From Agrobacterium tumefaciens (GTDB lineage Bacteria; Pseudomonadota; Alphaproteobacteria; Rhizobiales; Rhizobiaceae), in contig NZ_JXQV01000013.1 of NCBI RefSeq assembly GCF_000834635.1, positions 1 to 64,000 on the forward strand: a stretch of DNA of 64,000 nucleotides, written 5' to 3'. Positions 1 through 9,537 of this stretch are shown piece after piece. Both the position numbers and the translations under genes were made by a program. The notes below the pieces were generated by a model. That model worked only from the letters and a program-made list of their open reading frames with translations, ran no database searches and was not told the origin of the DNA. Position 1 is the stretch's first letter; each line of letters starts with the position of its first letter.

Positions 1-22
1 AAAAACCCCGCCAGTGGCGGGT
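1..22 (-). terminator. Terminator downstream of clpX
   Basis: On the minus strand a CCCGCC arm, a three-base loop and a GGCGGG arm are followed by GTTTTT at the window edge. It lies about 33 bases past the clpX stop, so it is the likely rho-independent end of the clpX message. Confidence 0.7.
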
Positions 23-54
23 CTCTGTTCAACTTCGATATGCAACGTAACGCC

Positions 55-1332
55 TTAGGCTGAAACGTTGGCTTTCTCTTCCTGACGGTCCGCATAAATG
101 TAGAGCGGACGGGCAGCACCGCTGACGACGTCATCAGAAATGACGACCTCACGAACGCCTTCCAGGGTTGGCAACTCGAACATCGTGTCGAGCAGGATCT
201 TCTCCATGATCGAACGCAGTCCGCGTGCACCGGTCTTGCGGGTAATCGCCTTTCTGGCGATTTCACGCAGAGCATCGCCCTGGAACGTCAACTCGACATC
301 TTCCATTTCGAAGAGGCGTTGGTACTGCTTGATGAGAGCGTTCTTCGGCTCGGACAGGATCTGGATCAAAGCATCCTCGTCCAGGTCCTCAAGCGTTGCC
401 AAGACAGGCAGACGGCCGATGAATTCGGGGATAAGACCAAACTTGACCAGATCTTCCGGCTCCAGTTCGCGCAGCACTTCACCAACACGACGATCGTCTT
501 CCGCCTTCACCGTTGCGCCAAAACCGATCGAGGTTTTTTCGCCACGTGCGGAGATGATCTTGTCGAGACCTGCAAATGCGCCGCCGCAGATGAACAGGAT
601 GTTGGTCGTATCCACCTGCAGGAATTCCTGCTGTGGATGCTTGCGGCCACCCTGCGGAGGAACGGATGCAACCGTACCTTCCATGATCTTGAGCAGTGCC
701 TGCTGAACGCCCTCGCCCGATACGTCCCTCGTAATGGAAGGATTGTCGGACTTACGGGAAATCTTATCTACTTCGTCGATATAGACTATGCCGCGCTGGG
801 CGCGTTCAACGTTGTAATCGGCAGACTGGAGCAGCTTCAGGATGATGTTTTCAACATCTTCGCCCACATAACCGGCTTCGGTCAGCGTCGTGGCGTCAGC
901 CATTGTGAACGGCACGTCGATGATGCGCGCGAGTGTCTGGGCAAGATAGGTCTTGCCACAACCCGTTGGGCCCACCAGCATGATGTTCGACTTCGCCAGC
1001 TCAATGTCGCCGTTCTTGGTCGAATTTGCGAGGCGCTTGTAGTGGTTATGAACAGCCACAGACAGGATCTTCTTTGCCTGTTTCTGGCCGATAACATATT
1101 CATCGAGGATCTTGATGATATCCTGCGGGGTGGGCACACCCTCACGAGACTTCACCATAGATGTCTTGTTTTCCTCGCGGATGATGTCCATGCACAATTC
1201 GACGCATTCATCGCAGATGAATACTGTCGGCCCGGCGATGAGTTTCCGGACCTCGTGCTGGCTCTTGCCGCAGAATGAACAATAGAGTGTATTTTTAGAG
1301 TCGCCGCCGTTGCTGCCGCTGACTTTGCTCAT
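55..1332 (-). CDS. clpX: ATP-dependent Clp protease ATP-binding subunit ClpX
   Basis: AAA+ unfoldase that recognises tagged or regulated proteins and feeds them into the ClpP peptidase; in alphaproteobacteria ClpXP also degrades cell-cycle regulators. The 425 residues match the family length. The N-terminal zinc-binding domain has cysteines at 18, 21, 40 and 43. Walker A is GPTGCGKT (121-128), the pore loop is GYVG (154-157) and Walker B is YIDEVDK (184-190). A sensor-2 GARGLRS follows near residue 370. The start has a GGAAGGAAAGAG ribosome-binding site just upstream. It follows clpP on the same strand with a 357-base gap, the usual clpP-clpX order. Identification is certain. Confidence 0.98.
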   Translation of the reverse strand: MSKVSGSNGGDSKNTLYCSFCGKSQHEVRKLIAGPTVFICDECVELCMDIIREENKTSMVKSREGVPTPQDIIKILDEYVIGQKQAKKILSVAVHNHYKRLANSTKNGDIELAKSNIMLVGPTGCGKTYLAQTLARIIDVPFTMADATTLTEAGYVGEDVENIILKLLQSADYNVERAQRGIVYIDEVDKISRKSDNPSITRDVSGEGVQQALLKIMEGTVASVPPQGGRKHPQQEFLQVDTTNILFICGGAFAGLDKIISARGEKTSIGFGATVKAEDDRRVGEVLRELEPEDLVKFGLIPEFIGRLPVLATLEDLDEDALIQILSEPKNALIKQYQRLFEMEDVELTFQGDALREIARKAITRKTGARGLRSIMEKILLDTMFELPTLEGVREVVISDDVVSGAARPLYIYADRQEEKANVSA

Positions 1333-1689
1333 ATCTCTTTCCTTCCAGCACGCCGCTGTTTCGCACCGCGAAACGCGGTCAACTTATCGTCTGCAGAAAC
1401 GGTCGCTTCCCATAAGCATCCATATCCGCTTCGTTCCCGGGGTACTAACCGTTTTCGGACGTATGATCCGGCAACGGCGGCAACGAATTCCCCTTCAAAC
1501 TCCAAAGCAGTGACGCCTCAGCATTTGGTACTGCAACCCCTCTCAGCCCAAACAAGCTTATGCAGGATCACAACAAACTATGTCATAAAAATTCAACACA
1601 GCCTTAATAACTACTATTAGCGCTTTATTTTTCGGTTGAAACCCCGAAATTCACTCGGAGCTTCAAACCCGGATCACATTTAAAGCGAC
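1333..1689. other. clpP-clpX intergenic region
   Basis: 357 bases without a convincing gene. The half next to clpP is AT-rich and contains a weak 6-bp inverted repeat (TTTCGG/CCGAAA, 1630-1649) without a T-run on the minus strand. The half next to clpX must hold the clpX leader and perhaps its own promoter, but I could not pick a convincing -35/-10 pair. Confidence 0.5.
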
Positions 1690-2322
1690 TTAGCTGGCGG
1701 TCACGGCTTCCATTTCCTGACGCGATGTCAGGATTTTGTCGACGACGCCCCAGCCCTTTGCCTCGTCCGCATCCATAAAGTGGTCACGGTCGAGCGTGTT
1801 TTCAACTTCTTCAAGCGTACGGCCTGTGTGCTTCACGTAAACATCGTTCAGCCTGCGCTTCATCTTGATGATGTCGCGGGCATGACGCTCGATGTCGGAC
1901 GCCTGACCCTGGAAACCGCCAGATGGCTGGTGAACCATGATGCGAGCATTCGGCGTGCAGAAACGCATGCCCTTCTCACCAGCAGCCAGAAGCAGCGAAC
2001 CCATGGACGCGGCCTGACCGACGCACAGCGTGGACACGGCTGGGCGGATGAACTGCATCGTATCGTAAATCGCCATGCCGGCAGTCACGACGCCACCTGG
2101 CGAATTGATGTACAGCGCGATTTCCTTCTTCGGATTTTCCGATTCAAGGAACAGCAGCTGCGCGCAAACGAGCGATGCCATGTGGTCTTCCACCGGACCG
2201 GTCAGAAAGATGATCCGCTCCTTCAGCAGACGTGAATAGATATCATAGGACCGTTCGCCGCGATTGGTCTGTTCCACAACCATCGGCACCAGAGCCATGG
2301 CGGTATCAACTGGATTTCTCAT
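1690..2322 (-). CDS. clpP: ATP-dependent Clp protease proteolytic subunit ClpP
   Basis: Serine peptidase that forms the double-heptamer chamber served by ClpX and ClpA. It has 210 residues, normal length. The catalytic triad is visible as Ser106 in GQAASMGS, His131 in MVHQPSGG and Asp180 in LDRD, with the same spacing as in the E. coli enzyme. The substrate-binding YINSPGG motif is at 71-77. The ATG at 2322 follows a short gap with AAAGGA. A promoter candidate lies 70-100 bases upstream. A single well-conserved copy next to clpX indicates the housekeeping ClpP. Confidence 0.98.
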   Translation of the reverse strand: MRNPVDTAMALVPMVVEQTNRGERSYDIYSRLLKERIIFLTGPVEDHMASLVCAQLLFLESENPKKEIALYINSPGGVVTAGMAIYDTMQFIRPAVSTLCVGQAASMGSLLLAAGEKGMRFCTPNARIMVHQPSGGFQGQASDIERHARDIIKMKRRLNDVYVKHTGRTLEEVENTLDRDHFMDADEAKGWGVVDKILTSRQEMEAVTAS

Positions 2323-2778
2323 GTCCGTCCTTTGTCAACTCTAACCCGGCGGCTTTCGCATCCGGAATCAATTCTATTCGTCTACTCTCTACATAGAGTG
2401 TGATTGCCCGGTTCTTCAAGACTGAGGTAACGGATATCCTTAATCGCGTCCCGGCAAAAATCCATGGTCGGCTTACACCGCCGCGCTCCGCAACACCATC
2501 CGCCTTCTACAAAGCGAGCAACGTCTTCAACCTTCCATCGTATTTTTGGTCAATCAAAGATTAACCGGACAAAAAATTATGTTCAACAATCAGTCTCAGT
2601 AACAATCAGAAATAACTTCTTAGGGTTTAAGTGCTGATATTGCCTAAGACCGACCCGGTGTCCCTCCGGTTTCCGGTTTTTGGCGGAAAATTCAAGTAGT
2701 GCGCGTTCAAGCATGTGCACGGCAAAGACCGACACGCATATATTCGCGCAAAGCTGTATTTTAAAGTGAGATTGCACA
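2323..2778. other. Divergent intergenic region between clpP and a GGDEF gene
   Basis: 456 bases without a convincing coding sequence on either strand. It should carry the promoters of clpP (leftward) and of the diguanylate cyclase (rightward). Only the clpP-side promoter candidate is reasonably well formed. The right part is AT-rich, with a TATATT at 2739-2744 that could be a -10 element for the rightward gene. Confidence 0.5.
2391..2420 (-). promoter_or_regulatory. Candidate clpP promoter
   Basis: On the minus strand CTTGAA (-35) and CTATGT (-10) are separated by 18 bases, a fair match to the rhizobial housekeeping pattern (CTTGAC / CTATAT). The predicted start lies about 60 bases before clpP. 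No heat-shock element was evident. Confidence 0.4.
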
Positions 2779-4026
2779 GTGCTGGACGCCAAGACAGGCA
2801 TGCTACTCTGGTCGATGGAGACTCTGACCCTGTCAGCTCTCCTGGCAGTCGTATGGCTACACAATCCGGCAAAGAAATATCATTTGTGCTTTTCGACAGG
2901 TTTTGCCTGTATTGGAATTGGCGCCATTCTTGTTGGCCTGCGCGGTGTCATTCCCAATTTCGTGTCGATCCAGATCGCGAATACCATTGCGCTTTGCGCC
3001 TTTGGTCTTTGGCTGGCAGGACTATTGAAGCTTGAAAACCGCAGGATCGATGGCTGGATCGCAATTCCAGCGCTGATCTGGGTTGCTTTCATGTTCATCA
3101 ACCCTGTCCGCGAGAGCATGGTAGCGCGGATCATTCTGTATCATTTCTGTGCAGGTGTCGGATATTTGATGATCGCCGGGGTGCTTTTGACATCCAAGGA
3201 ATACATATCGAACACCCGGAAGTTTCTGGCTGTTGCGCTCTCTGTCCAGGCCGTGATGGGCGGCCTCGTTGCATCGATCGTCATCCCCTACAACACAGCC
3301 ACCGGCCAAGTCGTTCCCCTCACCGGCCCTGTTGCGCTGGCTGGAGCGTTCGGCTTCGTGGTTATCATCATGATTGCGGTCAAGATGTTCATGGAAGACG
3401 CCAGTCGCACGTTGCAACATCTGGCCATGACCGACCACATGACCGGGACGCTGAACCGCCGTGGCCTTTTCCATGCTTTCAACACGCTCAAAGCGCGCCT
3501 TACAGGCACGTCGAGACACATTGCCTTCATTCTGTTCGATATTGACCATTTCAAAAAGATCAATGACGAGTATGGCCACCAGTGGGGTGATGAAGTGCTG
3601 GTGAAGTTCTGTGCACAGGCTGGACAAATTGCTGACGGACAGGGCGTGATGGTGCGCATGGGGGGTGAGGAATTCGCCTGCCTGGCAGAGTGCGATGACC
3701 CGGCAAAAGCGGCCGTTCTGGCTGAAGCTATCAGGATTTATTTCAGCCGAATCGTCATGAGAACAGACAACAGGGAATTTATGGCGACTGTCAGCGCTGG
3801 CGTTTACACCTCACCTGCGGCGGACGCGGATCTCGACACATTGATGATCATGGCGGACCGCGCGCTTTATGGCGCCAAGAAGGAAGGCCGTAATCGCACG
3901 GTGGTCCGTGAGGGTACCATCAACATCGTCATACCGTCAGACGACCGGGACGAAGACCCCTGCGACAACAACGCGGACCGCCAGGTTGCCGCCCTCACCC
4001 GCATTGCCAGCATCGCTAATCGGTAA
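2779..4026 (+). CDS. Membrane-anchored diguanylate cyclase (GGDEF)
   Basis: Makes the second messenger cyclic di-GMP from two GTP. The first ~205 residues form about six or seven hydrophobic membrane segments (for example 43-58, 69-84, 96-107, 122-138, 150-170, 183-203). A GGDEF domain follows from about 212, with the [11 protein letters not shown] metal-binding stretch (253-263) and an intact active-site GGEEF at 295-299. The RxxD product-inhibition site expected five residues before GGEEF is absent (DGQG instead), so feedback inhibition is probably lost. There is no EAL domain. The start is a GTG with a modest GTGAG ribosome-binding site; ATG codons slightly inside are alternatives. Input signal unknown. 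Confidence 0.88.
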   Translation: MLDAKTGMLLWSMETLTLSALLAVVWLHNPAKKYHLCFSTGFACIGIGAILVGLRGVIPNFVSIQIANTIALCAFGLWLAGLLKLENRRIDGWIAIPALIWVAFMFINPVRESMVARIILYHFCAGVGYLMIAGVLLTSKEYISNTRKFLAVALSVQAVMGGLVASIVIPYNTATGQVVPLTGPVALAGAFGFVVIIMIAVKMFMEDASRTLQHLAMTDHMTGTLNRRGLFHAFNTLKARLTGTSRHIAFILFDIDHFKKINDEYGHQWGDEVLVKFCAQAGQIADGQGVMVRMGGEEFACLAECDDPAKAAVLAEAIRIYFSRIVMRTDNREFMATVSAGVYTSPAADADLDTLMIMADRALYGAKKEGRNRTVVREGTINIVIPSDDRDEDPCDNNADRQVAALTRIASIANR

Positions 4027-4088
4027 TCCATGACTTGACCTTCATGCGTGCGCGACCCAATCTTGGGCGTAGCAACGGAGGTTCTGCC

Positions 4089-5846
4089 ATGCCCATCAGG
4101 TTTTTCACCGGCGTCTCGCTTTTAGCCGCCCTGACAGCTGGCTCAGTCCAGGCGCAGCAGGCATCTGACAATCTCGCCCCGGAACGGGCAACGGGCACAA
4201 AAGCGGCAAGTCGTGTCGAGGTAAAGAATTTCATGGTGGCCGCGGCCAACCCGCTGGCTGCCGAGGCTGGGCGGAAGATCATTGCTGATGGCGGCAATGC
4301 CATCGATGCCATGGTGGCGGTTCAGACGGTTCTCGGACTTGTGGAGCCACAAAGCTCTGGCCTGGGCGGCGGTGCCTTCCTCGTTTATTACGATGCTGCG
4401 GCCAAAAAGCTGACGACCTTCGACGGGCGCGAAACAGCGCCGATGGAGGCGACGCCGAAGCTGTTTCTCGACGATGCAGGCCAACCGCTGAAATTCATGG
4501 ATGCCGTCATCGGCGGGCGATCTGTCGCCACGCCGGGCACGGTACGGCTTCTTTCTGATGTTCATCAGAAATACGGGAAGACACCATGGACCGACGTGCT
4601 GAAGCCAGCCGAAACGCTGGCCACCGAGGGCTTTCAGGTCTCGCCACGTCTTGCCTCCCAGATTGCATCGGAAGGTGAACGGCTGAAAAAATACGATGCG
4701 CCACGCAGCTATTTCTACGATGCCTCTGCCGCGCCACTGAAGGCCGGCACCGTTTTGAAAAACCCAGCCTATGCCAAGACCCTCAGTGCCATTGCAACCG
4801 GCGGTGCTGACGCCTTTTACAGCGGACCGATTGCGGAGGCTATCGTCAAGACCGTGCGGGAGGCGACAGGCAATCCGGGCGTTCTATCGCTGACGGACCT
4901 TGCAAATTATCGCATCAAGGAGCGCGAGCCGGTCTGCGCGAACTATCGTGCGCTGGATGTGTGCGGCATGGGTCCGCCCTCCTCCGGTGCCGTGGCTGTG
5001 GGGCAGATGCTGGGCATGCTTGAAAACTTCGATCTCAAGGCGCTTGGGCCAGACAATGTGGAAAGCTGGCGGCTGATTGGCGATGCGCAGCGCCTCGCCT
5101 TTGCGGACCGTGAACGCTATGTCGCAGACCCGGATTTCCTGCCGCTGCCCACCAAGGGGTTGCTCGCCAAGGAATATCTGGCCACCCGCGCCGCGTTGCT
5201 GGATGGCGACAAGGCGCTTGCCGCAGATGCGGTCAAAGCCGGGGAACCGCAATGGGATCACGCCTCATTGTTCGGGCGCGGGCCGACGCTCGAAATGCCC
5301 TCCACCAGCCACTTCGTCATTGTTGATACCAAAGGCAATGTCGTCTCCATGACGACGACCATCGAGAGCGGCTTTGGTTCGCGCCTGATGACCAATGGCT
5401 TTTTGCTGAACAACGAGCTGACGGATTTCTCCTTCAAGACGCATGACAATGGCGTGCCGGTTGCCAACCGTGTGGAGCCGGGCAAGCGACCGCGCTCCTC
5501 CATGGCACCCACAATTGTGATGAAAGATGGCAAGCCGTTGCTTGCCATCGGGTCGCCCGGCGGCAGCCAGATCATCGGCTATGTTGCGCAGGCGCTGGTT
5601 GCCTATATCGACTGGGGCATGCCGGTGGATAAGATCGTGGCGCAACCGCACCTCATCAACCGCTTCGGCACCTACGATATCGAAGCAGGAACAAGTGCGG
5701 AAACATTAGCAGGACCTCTTAAAGCATTGGGTTATCAGGTTAAACCGGGAGAGATGAACTCCGGTCTCCATGCCATCGAAATCACCGGTCAGGGACTTGT
5801 CGGCAGCGCCGATCCGCGCCGCGAAGGGGTGGCTGTGGGCGAATAG
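4089..5846 (+). CDS. ggt: Gamma-glutamyltranspeptidase, periplasmic
   Basis: Cleaves the gamma-glutamyl bond of glutathione and related compounds in the periplasm and transfers or hydrolyses the glutamyl group. It is made as a proenzyme that cuts itself. The start at 4089 follows AACGGAGG at the right distance and gives 585 residues with a signal peptide ending near VQAQQ (about 20-24). The autocatalytic nucleophile is Thr406 in PSTSHFVIVD, which becomes the N-terminus of the small subunit. The GSPGGSQI stretch and the FDGRETAP substrate-site motif are also present. It lies 62 bases after the GGDEF gene and 41 bases before the P450 gene, but no functional link to either is evident. Confidence 0.93.
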   Translation: MPIRFFTGVSLLAALTAGSVQAQQASDNLAPERATGTKAASRVEVKNFMVAAANPLAAEAGRKIIADGGNAIDAMVAVQTVLGLVEPQSSGLGGGAFLVYYDAAAKKLTTFDGRETAPMEATPKLFLDDAGQPLKFMDAVIGGRSVATPGTVRLLSDVHQKYGKTPWTDVLKPAETLATEGFQVSPRLASQIASEGERLKKYDAPRSYFYDASAAPLKAGTVLKNPAYAKTLSAIATGGADAFYSGPIAEAIVKTVREATGNPGVLSLTDLANYRIKEREPVCANYRALDVCGMGPPSSGAVAVGQMLGMLENFDLKALGPDNVESWRLIGDAQRLAFADRERYVADPDFLPLPTKGLLAKEYLATRAALLDGDKALAADAVKAGEPQWDHASLFGRGPTLEMPSTSHFVIVDTKGNVVSMTTTIESGFGSRLMTNGFLLNNELTDFSFKTHDNGVPVANRVEPGKRPRSSMAPTIVMKDGKPLLAIGSPGGSQIIGYVAQALVAYIDWGMPVDKIVAQPHLINRFGTYDIEAGTSAETLAGPLKALGYQVKPGEMNSGLHAIEITGQGLVGSADPRREGVAVGE

Positions 5847-5887
5847 AATCACTTTCTCGCGGCATGGCTTTCAGTTAAGGATCAGGC

Positions 5888-7141
5888 ATGAAAACCTTGC
5901 CTGAATTCCTTCACATCGACACCGAGAAACGTTCGGTTTCGCTCGACGCTCGCAACCCCGCATTCTATGGCAACCCCAATACCGTCTATGCGGCTTTGCA
6001 CGCCGAATGTCCCACCTTCTATTGGGAAGAGCAGAAGCAGTGGTTTTTCACGGGTTATGACCATGTAAACGCGTTGCTGCGCGACCGGCGCTTCGGGCGG
6101 CAGATCCTGCACGTTGCCACCCGCGAGGAATTGGGCGTCGCGCCGCCACAGGACCATGTCACCCACTTCGATGCGGCGGAGCGGCATTCGCTGCTGGAAA
6201 TCGAGCCGCCGGAACATACGCGGTTAAGAACGCTGGTGAACCGCGCCTTTGTTTCTCGCCATGTCGAGAAGATGACACCGGAGATCGAAGCGCTCGCCAA
6301 TGGGTTGATCGACGCGTTCGAGGCTGATGGAAAGACGGAATTGCTGTCTTCATTTGCTGATATCATTCCGGTGACGATGATTGCCCGCATGATCGGGATT
6401 CCTGAAGATATGGGACCGCAACTGCTGAAATGGTCGCATGCCTATGTTGGCATGTACATGTTCAAGCGCACCCGCGAGGATGAGCTGGCTGCCGACATCG
6501 CCGCGAAGGAATTTGCGGATTATGTGCGCACCGTGATTGCGCATCGCCGGGCAGAGCCGAAGGACGACCTGCTCAGCCACATGATCCACACCGAACACAA
6601 GGGGCAGTATCTCACCGACGAGGAACTGATCTCCACGACGATTGTGCTTTTGAATGCGGGGCATGAGGCGACAGTGCACCAAATCGGCAATTCGGTCCGC
6701 GTCATCTTGGAGAGTGGAAGCGACCCCGCTGTGCTGTTTCAGGATGAGAAAACAACCGAGAGGACGGTGGAAGAAACGTTACGCATTGGCGCGCCGGTTC
6801 ACATCTTTCAACGTTGGGCGCTAGAGACCGTAGATATCGATGGCATCACGTTTAACCGTGGTGACAAGGTCAGCCTCATTCTGGCGGCGGCAAATCTCGA
6901 TCCGAAGAAATTTACCGATCCGCTTACCTTCAAGCCGGATCGCGCCGAGGCCCCCAACCTCTCCTTTGGCGCTGGGATTCACTTCTGCATCGGCGCGCCT
7001 CTGGCGAGGCTGGAACTCAACATCGTGTTGCCGCTACTCTTCAAACGCCTGCCCGGCCTGCGTGTAGCGCAAAAGCCGCAGGTGAAGGACGTGTATCATT
7101 TCCACGGCCTCGAGCGGTTAGATCTGGTGTGGGGGTCGTAA
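5888..7141 (+). CDS. Cytochrome P450
   Basis: Soluble bacterial-type haem monooxygenase of 417 residues, typical for class I bacterial P450s. The I-helix motif is AGHEAT (257-262), the K-helix ExxR is E296-R299 (EETLR) and the haem-binding loop is FGAGIHFCIG with the axial cysteine at 367. The early HTRLRTLVNRAF (110-121) C-helix region is also typical. No ferredoxin or ferredoxin reductase gene is adjacent, so it must borrow redox partners. Substrate cannot be told from sequence. The gene starts 41 bases after ggt, with an AAGGATCAGGC ribosome-binding region. Confidence 0.93.
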   Translation: MKTLPEFLHIDTEKRSVSLDARNPAFYGNPNTVYAALHAECPTFYWEEQKQWFFTGYDHVNALLRDRRFGRQILHVATREELGVAPPQDHVTHFDAAERHSLLEIEPPEHTRLRTLVNRAFVSRHVEKMTPEIEALANGLIDAFEADGKTELLSSFADIIPVTMIARMIGIPEDMGPQLLKWSHAYVGMYMFKRTREDELAADIAAKEFADYVRTVIAHRRAEPKDDLLSHMIHTEHKGQYLTDEELISTTIVLLNAGHEATVHQIGNSVRVILESGSDPAVLFQDEKTTERTVEETLRIGAPVHIFQRWALETVDIDGITFNRGDKVSLILAAANLDPKKFTDPLTFKPDRAEAPNLSFGAGIHFCIGAPLARLELNIVLPLLFKRLPGLRVAQKPQVKDVYHFHGLERLDLVWGS

Positions 7142-7152
7142 CGCGATTCGCC

Positions 7153-7509
7153 TCACAGCCGGATCACATAGTCCTTGCGAGTCGTTTCAATCACTTCCCA
7201 GCTTCCCTTAAAGCCGGGTCTTAAGATGAGGCGGTCTCCCTCACGCAAGTGGATGGGCTCGGCGCCGTCTTCCGTCAGGACCGAATATCCCTCGAGAATA
7301 CTGAAATATTCCCATTCGTCATATTCGACGCGCCACTTGCCAGGCGTAGACTGCCATATTCCGGCGTAGATCCCACCGGAGGCTTCCTCGATGTTCCATG
7401 TTGTGAACTTCGGCTCGCCCGAGATCAGCCGGCCGGGTGCGGGTGCCCCCTCTTCCGGCTGAATTGCGGCAAGGTCGCCCTCTGACTTGAAGTTGAGGCT
7501 ATGGGTCAT
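7153..7509 (-). CDS. Small cupin-domain protein (Cupin_3 / DUF861 type)
   Basis: 118 residues starting at the ATG at 7509, which has AGGAAAGG just upstream; longer readings to 7623 lack support. The core FTTWNIEEASGGIYAGIW and EYDEWEYFSILEGYSVLT resembles the Cupin_3 fold, a single beta-barrel often found in sugar-binding or (S)-ureidoglycine aminohydrolase-like proteins. Specific function unknown. It sits 22 bases after the O-acetylhomoserine sulfhydrylase gene on the same strand, so the two are probably co-transcribed. It converges on the P450 gene with an 11-base gap. Confidence 0.75.
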   Translation of the reverse strand: MTHSLNFKSEGDLAAIQPEEGAPAPGRLISGEPKFTTWNIEEASGGIYAGIWQSTPGKWRVEYDEWEYFSILEGYSVLTEDGAEPIHLREGDRLILRPGFKGSWEVIETTRKDYVIRL

Positions 7510-7531
7510 GGGGCAACCTTTCCTGATCTGA

Positions 7532-8815
7532 TCAGACCTTGGCGAGTGCCTGCTCGAGGTCTGCAATGATGTCCTTGACGTCTTCAATGCCGACGGACAG
7601 GCGAACCACATCCGGCCCGGCACCTGCCGCTGTCTGCTGTTCCGGCGTCAACTGCGCATGGGTTGTGGATGCCGGGTGGATAACCAGAGAGCGCGTATCG
7701 CCGATATTGGCAACATGCGAGAACAATTGCAGCCCTTCCACAATCGCCTTGCCAGCCTCGTAACCGCCCTTCACGCCGAATGTAAAGACCGAGCCGGCGC
7801 CCTTTGGCGAATAACGCTGCTGAAGTGCATGATTGGGGCTGTCGTCCAGACCCGCATAGTTGACCCAACCCACTTTCGGATGGGCCTTGAGCCACTTGGC
7901 AACCTCAAGCGCATTGTCTGAATGGCGCTGGACACGCAGGGCCAGCGTCTCGATACCCGTCAGAATGAGGAAGGCGTTGAACGGCGCAATCGATGGGCCA
8001 AGGTCGCGCAGACCAAGAACGCGGGTTGCTATGGCGAAGGCGAAATTGCCGAACGTCTGGTGCAACACCACACCGGAATATTCCGGGCGCGGCTTGGACA
8101 ATGCGGGGAATTTATCGCTGGCCGACCAATCAAACGTACCGCCATCCACGATGACGCCACCCATGGAATTGCCGTGGCCACCCAGGAATTTCGTCAGTGA
8201 GTGCACGACGATATCGGCACCGTGTTCGATGGGTCTCAGCAGGTATGGGCTTGCCATCGTATTATCGACAATCAGCGGCAAGCCGTGCTTGTGCGCGACC
8301 TCAGCAATCGCGGCGATATCGACAAATGTGCCGCCCGGATTGGCGAGGCTTTCGATGAACACCGCTTTCGTGCGTCCGTCGATCTGGCTTTCGAAACTGG
8401 CGGGATCTGCGGCATCGGCCCAGCGGACATCCCAGCCGAAGTTCTTAAAGGAATGACCGAACTGGTTGATCGATCCGCCATAGAGCTGACGGGCTGCCAC
8501 GAAGTTATCGCCCGACTGCAACAGCGTGTGGAAAACCAGCAACTGTGCCGCATGGCCTGATGCCAAGGCCAAAGCTGCCGTGCCACCCTCAAGCGCCGCG
8601 ACGCGCTCTTCCAGAACGGCCTGAGTCGGGTTCATGATGCGCGTGTAGATATTGCCGAATTCCTTCAGACCGAACAGCGCGGCGGCGTGATCGGAGTCAC
8701 GAAATTCATAAGCCGTGGTCTGGTAGATAGGCGTGGCGCGCGCGCCGGTGGTGGGGTCGGGTTCCGCTCCGGCGTGAATTGCCAAAGTCGAGAAACCGGG
8801 ATTGTTTGCTGACAT
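7532..8815 (-). CDS. metY: O-acetylhomoserine sulfhydrylase (Cys/Met metabolism PLP enzyme)
   Basis: PLP enzyme of the Cys/Met metabolism family that probably makes homocysteine from O-acetyl-L-homoserine and sulfide. 427 residues from the ATG at 8815, chosen because GGAGGG lies immediately upstream. The PLP lysine is Lys209 in VVHSLTKFLGG, and ASGHAAQLL (85-93) and VDNTMASPYLLRP (183-195) are family signatures. The length and insertions fit the longer O-acetylhomoserine branch rather than cystathionine gamma-synthase. It is probably the first gene of a two-gene unit with the cupin downstream. Confidence 0.9.
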   Translation of the reverse strand: MSANNPGFSTLAIHAGAEPDPTTGARATPIYQTTAYEFRDSDHAAALFGLKEFGNIYTRIMNPTQAVLEERVAALEGGTAALALASGHAAQLLVFHTLLQSGDNFVAARQLYGGSINQFGHSFKNFGWDVRWADAADPASFESQIDGRTKAVFIESLANPGGTFVDIAAIAEVAHKHGLPLIVDNTMASPYLLRPIEHGADIVVHSLTKFLGGHGNSMGGVIVDGGTFDWSASDKFPALSKPRPEYSGVVLHQTFGNFAFAIATRVLGLRDLGPSIAPFNAFLILTGIETLALRVQRHSDNALEVAKWLKAHPKVGWVNYAGLDDSPNHALQQRYSPKGAGSVFTFGVKGGYEAGKAIVEGLQLFSHVANIGDTRSLVIHPASTTHAQLTPEQQTAAGAGPDVVRLSVGIEDVKDIIADLEQALAKV

Positions 8816-8902
8816 GTGTCCCTCCAATTCTTGTTTTGCCTGCCTTGAGAGCAGAGGGATAATAACGCTCTCAAGGCGAATGATAAGTGCGAGTTGTGCT
8901 AA

Positions 8903-9337
8903 CTATGATGCAATATTGAGACGCGGATGCTCAATTGCGGGGCATCGGTCCATCACGACTTCTATGCCGTAGGCCTCAGCCTTCGCAGCCGCATCGTCAT
9001 GGCGAACCGATAGCTGCCCCCAGATGACCTTTGGCCTTGGCGACAAGAGAATGACCTCTTCCACGACAGCAGGCAGGAATTCCGCCGCACGGAATACATC
9101 CACCATATCGATTGGTTCACGGATATCAGCCAGTTTCGCGTAAACGTGCTGCCCCAGAATTTCATTGCCTTCGTGGCCGGGATTGACCGGAAAAACAGTG
9201 TAACCCTTGCTCAGCAGAAAATTCATGACGCCATGACTCGGCCTTGCCGGATTAGGCGATGCGCCCAGAAGAGCGATGGTTTTGACATCTTTCAGAATGC
9301 GCCTGATGTGATCGTCGTCGTAGCTATCGTGGTTCAT
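8903..9337 (-). CDS. CoA-binding domain protein (YccU/COG1832 family)
   Basis: 144-residue Rossmann-type protein of the CoA-binding family that resembles a stand-alone succinyl-CoA synthetase alpha N-terminal domain. It shows TIALLGASPNPARPSHGV near residues 20-37 and VFPVNPGHEG near 48-57. The exact role of the family is unknown. GGAGGA precedes both GTG 9340 and ATG 9337; the ATG has the better spacing. It is the nearest upstream gene to the sulfhydrylase on the same strand (87 bases apart). Confidence 0.85.
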   Translation of the reverse strand: MNHDSYDDDHIRRILKDVKTIALLGASPNPARPSHGVMNFLLSKGYTVFPVNPGHEGNEILGQHVYAKLADIREPIDMVDVFRAAEFLPAVVEEVILLSPRPKVIWGQLSVRHDDAAAKAEAYGIEVVMDRCPAIEHPRLNIAS

Positions 9338-9537
9338 CACGTCCTCCAGTTCTGCGGATCAGTTATAGCACCTGTCGGCACCAGCGGGTCACAAAAGTGG
9401 GCTGGATGCCTGATGCTATCATCGAGTGACGGTAAAGAGAGTGTTCGATCCAACGTTCCAAACAATCCGCAATGGATGGCTTGCGCACCGGTGCAACTTC
9501 GGGCGGGAGCGCATAAGCTGGCGATGTTCAAACAAAT

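Noticed and set aside
319..1278. 319-codon plus-strand frame opposite clpX
   Set aside because: Antisense to a certain gene, no homology signs.
1310..1513. Short plus-strand frame at the clpX-clpP gap
   Set aside because: Arg/Gln-rich random-looking product, no ribosome-binding site, runs out of the clpX start region.
1630..1649. Inverted repeat as clpP terminator
   Set aside because: Stem of six bases only and no T-run on the clpP strand.
5888..8815. P450, cupin and sulfhydrylase as one biosynthetic cluster
   Set aside because: The P450 is on the opposite strand and nothing in the sequences links the substrates; neighbourhood alone is not enough.
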